Below, one piece after another: positions 1-6,151 of a stretch of DNA of 7,267 nt. The position numbers and the translations under genes are program-made. Each line of letters begins with the position of its first letter. Positions within the stretch are counted from its first letter, which is position 1. Under the pieces are notes generated by a model. That model searched no databases, was not told the origin of the DNA, and saw only the letters and a list, made by a program, of their open reading frames with translations. The DNA is from Weeksellaceae bacterium (GTDB lineage Bacteria; Bacteroidota; Bacteroidia; Flavobacteriales; Weeksellaceae), in the NCBI GenBank assembly GCA_022701475.1, contig JAKOOI010000247.1, positions 1 to 7,267 of the forward strand, written 5' to 3'.

Positions 1-65
1 AGTTTTCCTTCCGGCCTCACGCTGACTCTGATGAGTGGTACGGAAAAGATATCGGGAAGCCATGA
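1..65 (+). CDS. Possible C-terminal end of a truncated rightward gene
   Basis: The third forward frame is open from the left edge to a TGA at 63-65 and would encode about 20 residues ending in DEWYGKDIGKP. The mix of charged and aromatic residues looks like a real C-terminus. A rightward gene ending here would fit the convergent arrangement with the leftward pyrophosphatase and the hairpin between them. Frame 1 is also open, to a TAA at 79-81, and so is a reverse-strand frame starting with an ATG near 63, so the choice of frame is an inference. No family can be recognised from so few residues. Confidence 0.25.
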   Translation, partial: FSFRPHADSDEWYGKDIGKP

Positions 66-128
66 ACTTATCCTGACTTAAGGAAAAGAACTGTCAGCAG
101 CATTGAAGCTGCGGTCAGAAAAACAAAA

Positions 129-152
129 AAGACAGATGAATGCATCTGTCTT
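129..152 (-). terminator. Rho-independent terminator downstream of the pyrophosphatase gene
   Basis: Two 10-base arms (129-138 and 143-152) pair perfectly around a 4-base loop. Read on the minus strand, the stem runs straight into a long T tract, seen on the plus strand as A-rich bases 119-130. This is the classic layout of an intrinsic terminator for the leftward gene that stops at 178. On the plus strand the stem is followed by a looser T-rich run (TTGTATTTTAT), so it may also stop a rightward gene ending near base 65. Confidence 0.8.
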
Positions 153-177
153 GTATTTTATAAAGGAAAATTTTCAG

Positions 178-789
178 TTATCCTCCGTAGTTGGCTGCAT
201 AATCATCCTGCGAAGCTTTGATTACTTTCTTCGCATGTTCCGCTCCGTAAACCTCCTGAATTCTGCATTTGGCAGGCTCATCCGGTAAGTTTTTATAGGT
301 AAGGAAATAGTGCATTAACCGCTTTACTTCCGCTTCGGGAAGTTCTGCGATATCCCTGAAGTGTCCGAATGCGTGGTCACCGATCATGACGGCAACAATT
401 TTATCATCTGCTTCTCCGCCGTCGATCATTTTAAAACCGCCGATCGGAATGGCTTTCATCAGCAGGCCACCGGAGTGGATGTTGTGAGAGCTCAAAACAC
501 AGATATCAAGCGGATCATGGTCTCCCATGGTAACATCCGTAGCACCTCTTTCAACCGCAAGTTTCATTACCGCATTATCACAGTACGTTCTTGGCACGAA
601 ACCATATAAGGCCGGAATAATATTTGAAAACTTCTGAGGCCTGTCTACCATCAGAAATCCTGTTTCTTTATCCACTTCATATTTGATCGTGTCCGAAGGA
701 ACGATTTCCACGAAAACATTTACAACGTCCGGGGCTTCTTCGCCTGCAGAAATTCCATGCCATGGATGTGCTTTAAAATTTGGAATCAT
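178..789 (-). CDS. ppa: Inorganic pyrophosphatase, family I (soluble)
   Basis: This cytosolic enzyme hydrolyses pyrophosphate to two phosphates, using Mg2+, and so pulls nucleic acid, protein and lipid synthesis forward. The 203-residue protein is slightly longer than the roughly 175-residue E. coli enzyme. By alignment from memory, the active-site set is complete: E28, K36, E38, R50, Y62, the metal-binding D90/D92/D95 in GDHDPLDI, D123, D128, K130 and the Y165-K166 pair. The second position of the DxDPxxD signature is His, where many homologues have Ser, Gly, Asp or Asn. The ATG at 787-789 begins MIPNFKAHPWHG and is the natural start. An AT-rich spacer of 25 bases separates it from the upstream gene, with no clear Shine-Dalgarno sequence, as is usual in Bacteroidota. 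It is the last gene of a leftward unit and is followed by a strong terminator. The family assignment is secure. Confidence 0.97.
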   Translation of the reverse strand: MIPNFKAHPWHGISAGEEAPDVVNVFVEIVPSDTIKYEVDKETGFLMVDRPQKFSNIIPALYGFVPRTYCDNAVMKLAVERGATDVTMGDHDPLDICVLSSHNIHSGGLLMKAIPIGGFKMIDGGEADDKIVAVMIGDHAFGHFRDIAELPEAEVKRLMHYFLTYKNLPDEPAKCRIQEVYGAEHAKKVIKASQDDYAANYGG

Positions 790-814
790 TATTTAATTAT
801 ATTTATTTTTTTAA

Positions 815-1327
815 TTAAGCCAGTATGATAATTTCCTTTCTCAGATCCTGAATGGTTGCCGAAATATAGTCTTCACCTTCCATATACGTCATCAGGAAAA
901 CGGTTTTGAATTCCTCGAGGTCGCTATTTGCGCCCATGGCTTCATAGGTCTGATGAAGCAGGCTGATCACGGCATTCTTCGAATCTACAATATTCTTCCA
1001 CGAATTGGCTGTAAGGTACAGCTGCTGGGAAGAATTATAATCGAATTCTTCATTGACGGATTTCTCGGTAAGGAAGATAAACTCGTGAACGGCAAGCCCT
1101 TTATCAAATTTCTGAATGAGATGTGAAGGCTTTATCCGGTCCAGGAAAAGGGTCATTCTTTCGTATGACTGGGTTTTGTTCCCCGAATTCGACTTTACAG
1201 AAAGCATTTTCAGCTCCTGCTCCTTAAGCCTGATGTAGGTAAATACAAATTGTCTGAGCAAAACCAGAAACGGAATTGCAATAATCAATGCAAAAGCATA
1301 GGGTAAATATCCTGAAAAGCCTGTCAT
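815..1327 (-). CDS. Single-pass membrane protein of unknown function (flavobacterial conserved family)
   Basis: The 170-residue protein has one hydrophobic segment at about residues 8-31, followed by a basic, helical, probably cytoplasmic region. The segments QSYERMTLFLDRIKP (53-67) and EEFDYNSSQQLY (93-104), and a Trp at 110, recall a conserved Bacteroidota family of small membrane-anchored proteins. I believe Pfam now lists it as DUF7935, but this is from memory and unchecked. No catalytic motif is visible, and no function is known to me. It sits 25 bases upstream of ppa and 38 bases downstream of the polytopic membrane protein, all leftward, so co-transcription is likely. The ATG at 1325-1327 places the membrane segment close to the N-terminus, as expected for a signal anchor. 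The gene call is firm; the role is open. Confidence 0.85.
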   Translation of the reverse strand: MTGFSGYLPYAFALIIAIPFLVLLRQFVFTYIRLKEQELKMLSVKSNSGNKTQSYERMTLFLDRIKPSHLIQKFDKGLAVHEFIFLTEKSVNEEFDYNSSQQLYLTANSWKNIVDSKNAVISLLHQTYEAMGANSDLEEFKTVFLMTYMEGEDYISATIQDLRKEIIILA

Positions 1328-1365
1328 AATTTGAGGTAGCGAAATTACTAATAATTTTAGAATAA

Positions 1366-2526
1366 TTAAGCAGTCTTTTCCATTATCTTCCTTTTCTTAT
1401 GCTGATAAGCAATGAGGGATAGAATAATGAGGAGATAAAAGCCCACCATCATCCTGTTGACCAGCGTCGGAAACATAAAAAACCGTAGGATTACCGTTAT
1501 GTATATGGCAGCATACAACCCTGCATAAGCCAGACTGTACCGGCTCCTTTTCATCAGGGCTTTATGGTCCAGAATCATAACAATAAAAATAAGAAGCAGT
1601 GGAAAATAAGAGGAGTTGAATTCAATCAGTAATTTTCCTTTAATGCAACTCAGATAATCATGAAAACTGAACGGATCCGGAGCAGAAATGGGATAGATCT
1701 GTACCTGTGTAAACTGATTCATGAAAAGTACCGGCCATGGAATCCGATTGAAATACTGGATCAGCCCGAAAGTGAGCGCGAAGTATATGAATGTGAAAGC
1801 AATTTCTCTGCTGCGAAACCCGAAATCTTTCCTGAACAGGAACAGCAGGGCCATTAAAAAACTGTAGAAGATAAAATATTCAGGCCGCGTAAGAATGCAG
1901 AGCATTCCGGAAATGGCCGCTGCAAACAGGTTTCTTTTCATTACTGCGTAATAAAATGTCAGGAGCAAAAGGAAAGTGGAAAGACCGTCCGGGGTGGCAT
2001 GGCGGGAAGTATCAAGTAAAGGCTTGAACAATGAAAGGGCTACGGTGAAAAGCAAGGAAAGATAATGGTTTTTAAGAACATTCAGTAAAAATATAAAAAT
2101 CAGAATCAGAGTCAGAATATAGGAGATAATCGTAATCAGGAAGGTTGCGGCAGAAGCTTCGAATCCGATCCTGAAAAAAAGCGAATTGATGAAATTATAA
2201 AACGGCTTCACTGAAAAAAACTGAAGTTCTTCTTCATAAGCTTTCGGATTCTCAGATAAGATATGATAATAGGAATTGTCCCCGGCAGCATCTTCCTGTC
2301 TTCCAACATTCACCTGGCCGGTTTCCGGCTTCTTCCTTTTAAGTTCATCGTATACTTTTTTATGGATGTCTTCAATTTTCATATCAGGATATCTTGCTTT
2401 GTACACCAGTCCCATATAGGCCTCTATATCTGCATTATAATACGGATGGGTGTACAGGTAGTAAGACATGATACATAAATGGAGGGTTAAAATAAATTTA
2501 ACAATATTTTTGCTTTTTATTAACAT
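1366..2526 (-). CDS. Polytopic membrane protein, probable GT-C type glycosyltransferase
   Basis: The 386-residue protein has about nine or ten hydrophobic segments, roughly at residues 10-28, 125-150, 154-170, 181-197, 198-214, 215-231, 241-258, 305-320, 331-348 and 357-374. Between the first two lies a long hydrophilic loop (29-122) that opens with NADIEAYMG. Acidic residues (D33, E35) just after the first membrane segment are typical of GT-C enzymes, which use lipid-phosphate-linked sugars on the outer face of the inner membrane. The run RHATPDGLSTFLLLLTFYYA (175-194) also resembles the segment after the first catalytic loop region in PMT/ArnT-like transferases. These are resemblances, not a family match. 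A non-enzymatic membrane protein remains possible. The ATG at 2524-2526 gives a short basic N-terminus before the first helix. This is the first gene of the leftward unit ending in ppa, and its promoter should lie in 2527-2588. Confidence 0.8.
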   Translation of the reverse strand: MLIKSKNIVKFILTLHLCIMSYYLYTHPYYNADIEAYMGLVYKARYPDMKIEDIHKKVYDELKRKKPETGQVNVGRQEDAAGDNSYYHILSENPKAYEEELQFFSVKPFYNFINSLFFRIGFEASAATFLITIISYILTLILIFIFLLNVLKNHYLSLLFTVALSLFKPLLDTSRHATPDGLSTFLLLLTFYYAVMKRNLFAAAISGMLCILTRPEYFIFYSFLMALLFLFRKDFGFRSREIAFTFIYFALTFGLIQYFNRIPWPVLFMNQFTQVQIYPISAPDPFSFHDYLSCIKGKLLIEFNSSYFPLLLIFIVMILDHKALMKRSRYSLAYAGLYAAIYITVILRFFMFPTLVNRMMVGFYLLIILSLIAYQHKKRKIMEKTA

Positions 2527-2555
2527 TTTATTATGTTTTTTCAGCTGTAATTTAT

Positions 2556-2563
2556 TAGCTTTA
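2556..2563 (+). promoter_or_regulatory. Candidate Bacteroidota -7 element for the fibre/protease pair
   Basis: TAGCTTTA matches 7 of 8 positions of the Bacteroidota -7 consensus TAnnTTTG. Transcription would start near 2569, giving a leader of about 20 A/T-rich bases before the ATG at 2589, with no Shine-Dalgarno sequence. The expected upstream TTG element is not clear; only a T-rich stretch (2534-2541) lies at about the right distance. The call is based on motif and position alone. Confidence 0.4.
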
Positions 2564-2571
2564 CAAAACTA
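2564..2571 (-). promoter_or_regulatory. Candidate Bacteroidota -7 element for the leftward membrane-protein/ppa unit
   Basis: On the minus strand these bases read TAGTTTTG, a full match to TAnnTTTG. A start near 2557 would give a leader of about 30 bases before the ATG at 2526. I find no TTG at the usual spacing upstream; the nearest, inside the start of the fibre gene, is about 27 bases away. The element directly abuts the candidate rightward -7 box at 2556-2563, so the two promoters would face each other over the same DNA. Confidence 0.4.
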
Positions 2572-2588
2572 AAACAAATTTAATAATC

Positions 2589-3383
2589 ATGAAAAAAACA
2601 ATTCTTGCAATTGCTGTGGCCATCAGCTCTGTATCAATGGCACAATCCTGGAACATCAACGGAAACTCCGGAACCAATCCTTCAACCCATTATCTTGGAA
2701 CTTCAGACAGTCAGGATCTTGTTCTTAAAACAGGCAATAAGGAAAGGATCAGGCTGAATACCAGTGGAAATGTCGGTATTGCAGGCGCGCCTGCTAATGA
2801 TATCGCATTAAAGGTTTCGGGAAGGACGCAAGTGGTAACGGATATTACCAGCGATACCTTTTATGTCGGAAATGACGGGGCCAACCATGATAACGGAAAT
2901 TCACTGGTTTTTCTGCGGTTTACCCAGTACCAGCCGAATAACCCGGGTATTATCGATGTGGCCGGATGGCCTACTGCTGCAAATTACGGATGGATCATGT
3001 CTCTACGGGCAAACGGAAAACTTTATTTAGGAACCAACCCGAATGCTGCATGCTCGGATTGTAATAACTACCGTATGTTTATAAAAGACGGAATCCGGAC
3101 GGAAAAAGTAAAAGTAGATATTGCCGCCAGTAATGGCTGGGCGGATTACGTATTTGATGATTCCTATCAATTAATGGACCTCAATAGCCTTGAAGGTTAT
3201 ATTAAGGCTAACAAGCATCTTCCGGAAGTTCCCTCAACCGAAGAAGCTATACGGGAAGGTATAGAGCTTAAAGAAATGAACATTCTTTTGCTGAAAAAGG
3301 TTGAAGAACTCACCCTTCACTTGATCCAGCAACAAAAAGAAATCCAGAAAATTAAAAATACCATATACAAAGATGAAAAGTAA
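2589..3383 (+). CDS. Secreted fibre-like protein with C-terminal coiled coil
   Basis: The 264-residue protein begins with a clear signal peptide (MKKTILAIAVAISSVSMA, cleavage probably before Q19). The head (20-65) follows a module common in secreted Bacteroidota proteins: W.INGN.GTNP, then a LGTSD.QDLVL...R.RLNTSGNVGI pattern. The middle (about 75-178) is predicted beta-rich and contains a C155-x-x-C158 pair that could form a disulfide after export. The tail (180-264) has the Bacteroidota pattern DYVF...Y.LM.L..LE.YI, HLPEVPS and ELKEMNILLLKK, then a heptad-rich coiled coil at about 229-258. Such proteins are often labelled 'tail fibre domain' proteins; a trimeric stalk is plausible but inferred. 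I see no T9SS sorting domain and no S74 autoproteolysis residues, so its final location is unclear. It overlaps the downstream protease gene by 11 bases, so co-expression is very likely. The ATG at 2589 is set by the signal peptide. Confidence 0.9.
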   Translation: MKKTILAIAVAISSVSMAQSWNINGNSGTNPSTHYLGTSDSQDLVLKTGNKERIRLNTSGNVGIAGAPANDIALKVSGRTQVVTDITSDTFYVGNDGANHDNGNSLVFLRFTQYQPNNPGIIDVAGWPTAANYGWIMSLRANGKLYLGTNPNAACSDCNNYRMFIKDGIRTEKVKVDIAASNGWADYVFDDSYQLMDLNSLEGYIKANKHLPEVPSTEEAIREGIELKEMNILLLKKVEELTLHLIQQQKEIQKIKNTIYKDEK

Positions 3384-5202
3384 AATACTTCCCTTGTTAT
3401 TATTAGCGAGTTTCTTTTCATCCGGCCAAAACAAATTATATTACATTCAGGTTTCAGATGAGAACAGTGCTCCGAAAGTAACCAGCAATAAAGGCAAAAT
3501 TACAGTACTGCATTCTGATGAACGGATTACGAAGGTTTTTTCAAAGTATAATATCAATTCATTTGAAAAAGCATTTCCAACCTCACGGACACCTTACCTG
3601 CAGAGCATATATCTTCTGGAAACAAAAGAAGAAGGAATTGCAGAAGAACTGAAAAACTTTACTACCTATTTTCCCCTGATTGAAGAAACATTCAGGCCGG
3701 GATTATTGTATATTCCCAATGATTATTACTTTCCTTCAGGAAATTCAAATCCGATAAAAAGCCTTGAACTGATAAACGTGAAAGAGGCCTGGGATTATAC
3801 GCACGGTGATCCGGCATTTAAAATAGGGATAAGTGATACCCCTATCAGAACTACCCATGAGGATTTAGCAGGAAAAGTAACAAGCCTGACAACTGGTACA
3901 TTGACCCCTGATTTTCATGGAACGGCTGTTTCAAGCCAGGCCGCGGCAAATACAGATAACAATAAAGGAATTCCAGGTACAGGCTTTAACTCCGGTGTTC
4001 TCTTCAAATATATGTATGACGGCAGTATGATGAATACCTTACTGGTTTTGTCACAGAACGGAGCGAGGGTAGTAAATGCAAGCTGGTATAACTCATGCAG
4101 CTACAGCGCAATAGACCAGCTTGTTGTTGACGAGATACATGATAACGGAACAGTCATGATTGTGGCTGCCGGTAATGGCGGAACATGCGGTGGTCCTGAC
4201 AATTACGTTTATCCGGCAAGTTACAATCATGTGATGAGCATTTCCAGTGTAGGCTATTTTGATGTAGGCTATACGTATAACAACTTACCTTATTCCTGGG
4301 AAGACCGTGTTGAAGAAATCATCGGAAATCCCAACACGACCCATCAGCATAATGATATGGTAGATTTGAGAGCACCCGGAGTGAATGTTTTGGGAGCATT
4401 GGCAGATAATGACAGCGCCTATGGCGGCGCCTGGGGAACTTCAATTGCTGCACCTCAGGTTGCCGGAGTTGTAGCTTTAATGTACTCGGTAAATAACTGT
4501 TTGAATCCAGATGAAGTAGAAAGCATTCTAAAACTCACATCAGCAAACCTGGATAATATTCCTGAAAACCAACCCTATGTAGGGAAACTGGGGGCCGGAA
4601 GAATGAACGCAGGTAAAGCTACAAAAATGGCGTGGCAGATGAATCCTTCAAACGGCGGGGAAGTTCTTATCAAGGACAGGAATTTTAATAAATGGGATTT
4701 TGAACTTACCAATTCTGCAGAATCCATCAGAATTCAGAAGGAAAGCTTTACGGATCATGCCAACGTTAATTTCAAGGCCAGGCAGAGTATTATTCTGGAT
4801 ACCGATACATTCCTGGAGCCGGGACCCGGAAAGAGCCATTATTTATATATTGATAATACCAATACCTGTAGGGTATTCAGCCCGCGTCCGGCTGTTCCCG
4901 CAGATCAGGCTCGGTATGCATCTAAAGGCAATGCTCCGAAAACGATCGGAACTGCCGGTGACCAGATCAGTATATATCCGGTGCCTGCCAGGGATCACCT
5001 TTTTGTCAAATCGGATAAGGATCTCAAAAACAGCATTGTTAAAATCTTCGATATGAGTAACCGGCTGGTCTTTGAGAAAAAGATGACAATCGGAGGTACG
5101 GTATCCATAGAGATCTCGAACCTACTGAAAGGCATCTATTTTATTGACATTACTGACACGGATTCCAAATTCCATTCTAATAAAAAGTTTGTGAAAGAAT
5201 AG
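3373..5202 (+). CDS. Secreted S8 (subtilisin-like) serine protease with T9SS sorting domain
   Basis: The 609-residue protein is an exported endopeptidase. It has a signal peptide (residues 1-18, cleavage probably before Q19), an N-terminal propeptide-like region (about 20-130), a subtilase domain (about 135-420), a beta-rich linker (about 420-531) and a type A T9SS sorting domain (532-609) starting ISIYPVPARDHL and ending KKFVKE. The catalytic residues are D155 in GISDTPIRTTHEDL, H182 in FHGTAVS, the oxyanion N268 in AAGNGG and S357 in WGTSIAAPQ. All are present and in the normal order, so the enzyme should be active. The Asp motif is DTP rather than the usual DTG or DSG. The sorting domain predicts transfer across the outer membrane by T9SS and then anchoring or release. 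The ATG lies 11 bases inside the preceding gene and gives an N-terminus of basic residues followed by a hydrophobic core. The coupled fibre-like protein could be a partner, substrate or scaffold; none of these is shown. Confidence 0.95.
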   Translation: MKSKILPLLLLASFFSSGQNKLYYIQVSDENSAPKVTSNKGKITVLHSDERITKVFSKYNINSFEKAFPTSRTPYLQSIYLLETKEEGIAEELKNFTTYFPLIEETFRPGLLYIPNDYYFPSGNSNPIKSLELINVKEAWDYTHGDPAFKIGISDTPIRTTHEDLAGKVTSLTTGTLTPDFHGTAVSSQAAANTDNNKGIPGTGFNSGVLFKYMYDGSMMNTLLVLSQNGARVVNASWYNSCSYSAIDQLVVDEIHDNGTVMIVAAGNGGTCGGPDNYVYPASYNHVMSISSVGYFDVGYTYNNLPYSWEDRVEEIIGNPNTTHQHNDMVDLRAPGVNVLGALADNDSAYGGAWGTSIAAPQVAGVVALMYSVNNCLNPDEVESILKLTSANLDNIPENQPYVGKLGAGRMNAGKATKMAWQMNPSNGGEVLIKDRNFNKWDFELTNSAESIRIQKESFTDHANVNFKARQSIILDTDTFLEPGPGKSHYLYIDNTNTCRVFSPRPAVPADQARYASKGNAPKTIGTAGDQISIYPVPARDHLFVKSDKDLKNSIVKIFDMSNRLVFEKKMTIGGTVSIEISNLLKGIYFIDITDTDSKFHSNKKFVKE

Positions 5203-5216
5203 GATCAGATCATTCT

Positions 5217-5249
5217 AAAGTCTGCTTCACTTCCGGTGAGGCAGACTTT
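5217..5249. terminator. Shared terminator between convergent units
   Basis: Arms 5217-5230 and 5236-5249 form a 14-bp stem, with one G-T pair and no mismatches, around the 5-base loop TTCCG. On the plus strand it is followed by TATT after a TTTT run, giving a good intrinsic terminator for the protease gene, whose stop is at 5200-5202. Read on the minus strand, the stem is followed only by a short weak T run, yet it sits just after the acyltransferase stop at 5252-5254, so it may serve both directions. Confidence 0.85.
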
Positions 5250-5251
5250 TA

Positions 5252-6151
5252 TTAAAAATCATGCAGCCCTAACCCTTTTTTGAAGAGGTCGGTCTTTGAA
5301 TTCCGGATGACACCGTATGGTTTCAGTTCAGGACGGAAACCCCTGAAAAATTCTTCTACGGCAGGAATTTCGCTGCCTTCAAAATCAAATATCCTCTGTG
5401 CTATGCTCTCCCGGATGGCGTAATCGATGACTACGCATGAACCGGAAAGTTTCACATAATTTTTATCATTGAAGGTTCCCAGCAGAGCGGTAGTTTTGGC
5501 ATCACGATATAAAGCAATGGCATTAATGATTTTATCTTGATACAGGAAAGCAGAAACAGACAGATTCCCTGTATCGGCAAACCCCTTATAAATCTTAAGA
5601 AAGGTATCCCTCTCTTTTTTATTTTTCACACCGATCATCTGGTCTTTTATAAAGCTAAAGGCTTCGCACATGCTTATATCCCTGACTTCTGACACAGCAG
5701 ACACTTCCTCATCCAGCCTCAGCTTTCTTTTTCTTTTCGGCGAGTACTTCTTTCTTACCGTTTCATATTCTTCAGGATAAATAAGAAAATTTTTTCGCTG
5801 ATGTAAAGGTTGGCTGAAAGCGTTCCCATCATTGAAAGCATAATACCATACATTGTATCTTTTCTCAAGGCTTTTCAGAAACAAATCATTGATTTCCGGG
5901 TCGTCTTTCCGTGAGAAAATGCCAAGCTGCTGGCAAAGTCGGGGATTCACTGCTATTTTGAAACCAAATTTACGGATATACGGAACCGGCATTATCGCTT
6001 CATAATCTCCGTATACCAGCAGCTCCCAATTTTTAAATGCGGCAATATCGAGAAAAGCGACGGCAGCAGAATACTTCCGCTGTTCCGAACTTTCGAGACA
6101 TTCGGTATACTTTACGAAATCAATTTCATGGTATTTCAATCTCCTTATCAT
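5252..6151 (-). CDS. FemAB/GNAT-like acyltransferase family protein
   Basis: The 299-residue protein lacks a signal peptide and membrane segments, so it should be cytoplasmic. It resembles Bacteroidota proteins annotated as GNAT or FemAB-like N-acetyltransferases. An N-terminal half contains a small beta sheet and NPRLCQQLGIFS (69-80). A strongly basic helix at about 134-145 (YSPKRKRKLR) sits where FemAB-type proteins carry their Arg/Lys-rich segment. A C-terminal GNAT-like half ends in FDFEGSEIPAVEEFFRGF (255-272), the most recognisable motif. The acyl donor and substrate cannot be read from the sequence; transfer of an amino acid or acyl group to a cell-envelope precursor is one option known for FemAB relatives. 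Its ATG (6149-6151) overlaps the radC stop in an ATGA, implying translational coupling. It is the last gene of the leftward unit and ends just before the shared hairpin. Confidence 0.85.
   Translation of the reverse strand: MIRRLKYHEIDFVKYTECLESSEQRKYSAAVAFLDIAAFKNWELLVYGDYEAIMPVPYIRKFGFKIAVNPRLCQQLGIFSRKDDPEINDLFLKSLEKRYNVWYYAFNDGNAFSQPLHQRKNFLIYPEEYETVRKKYSPKRKRKLRLDEEVSAVSEVRDISMCEAFSFIKDQMIGVKNKKERDTFLKIYKGFADTGNLSVSAFLYQDKIINAIALYRDAKTTALLGTFNDKNYVKLSGSCVVIDYAIRESIAQRIFDFEGSEIPAVEEFFRGFRPELKPYGVIRNSKTDLFKKGLGLHDF

Noticed and set aside
91..118. Imperfect hairpin with 11-base arms
   Set aside because: It has two mismatches in the stem and no T tract after it on the plus strand; the neighbouring hairpin at 129-152 explains termination better.
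103..288. Forward open frame of 61 codons at the end of ppa
   Set aside because: It runs through the terminator hairpin and antisense to the ppa 3' end, so it is not a plausible gene.
361..609. Forward-strand open frame of 82 codons
   Set aside because: It lies antisense inside ppa, whose protein is unmistakable; its translation has no recognisable features.
1328..1365. Near-match to a -7 box (TAATTTCG on the minus strand) upstream of the small membrane protein
   Set aside because: It would leave a leader of only a few bases, and the gap is AT-rich enough to give chance matches; co-transcription from upstream is simpler.
3120..3383. S74 intramolecular chaperone (self-cleaving tail-spike domain) at the end of the fibre-like protein
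   Set aside because: The region follows a different Bacteroidota pattern, is too short, and lacks the expected cleavage and catalytic residues.
3234..3434. Leftward open frame of 66 codons across the fibre/protease junction
   Set aside because: It is antisense to the A-rich coiled-coil codons, which yields an artificial Phe/Leu-rich peptide.
4700..5056. Forward open frame of 118 codons in another frame of the protease gene
   Set aside because: It lies wholly within the linker and start of the sorting domain of the S8 protease, has an odd composition rich in Arg, Ile and Pro, and has no spacing or start signals of its own.
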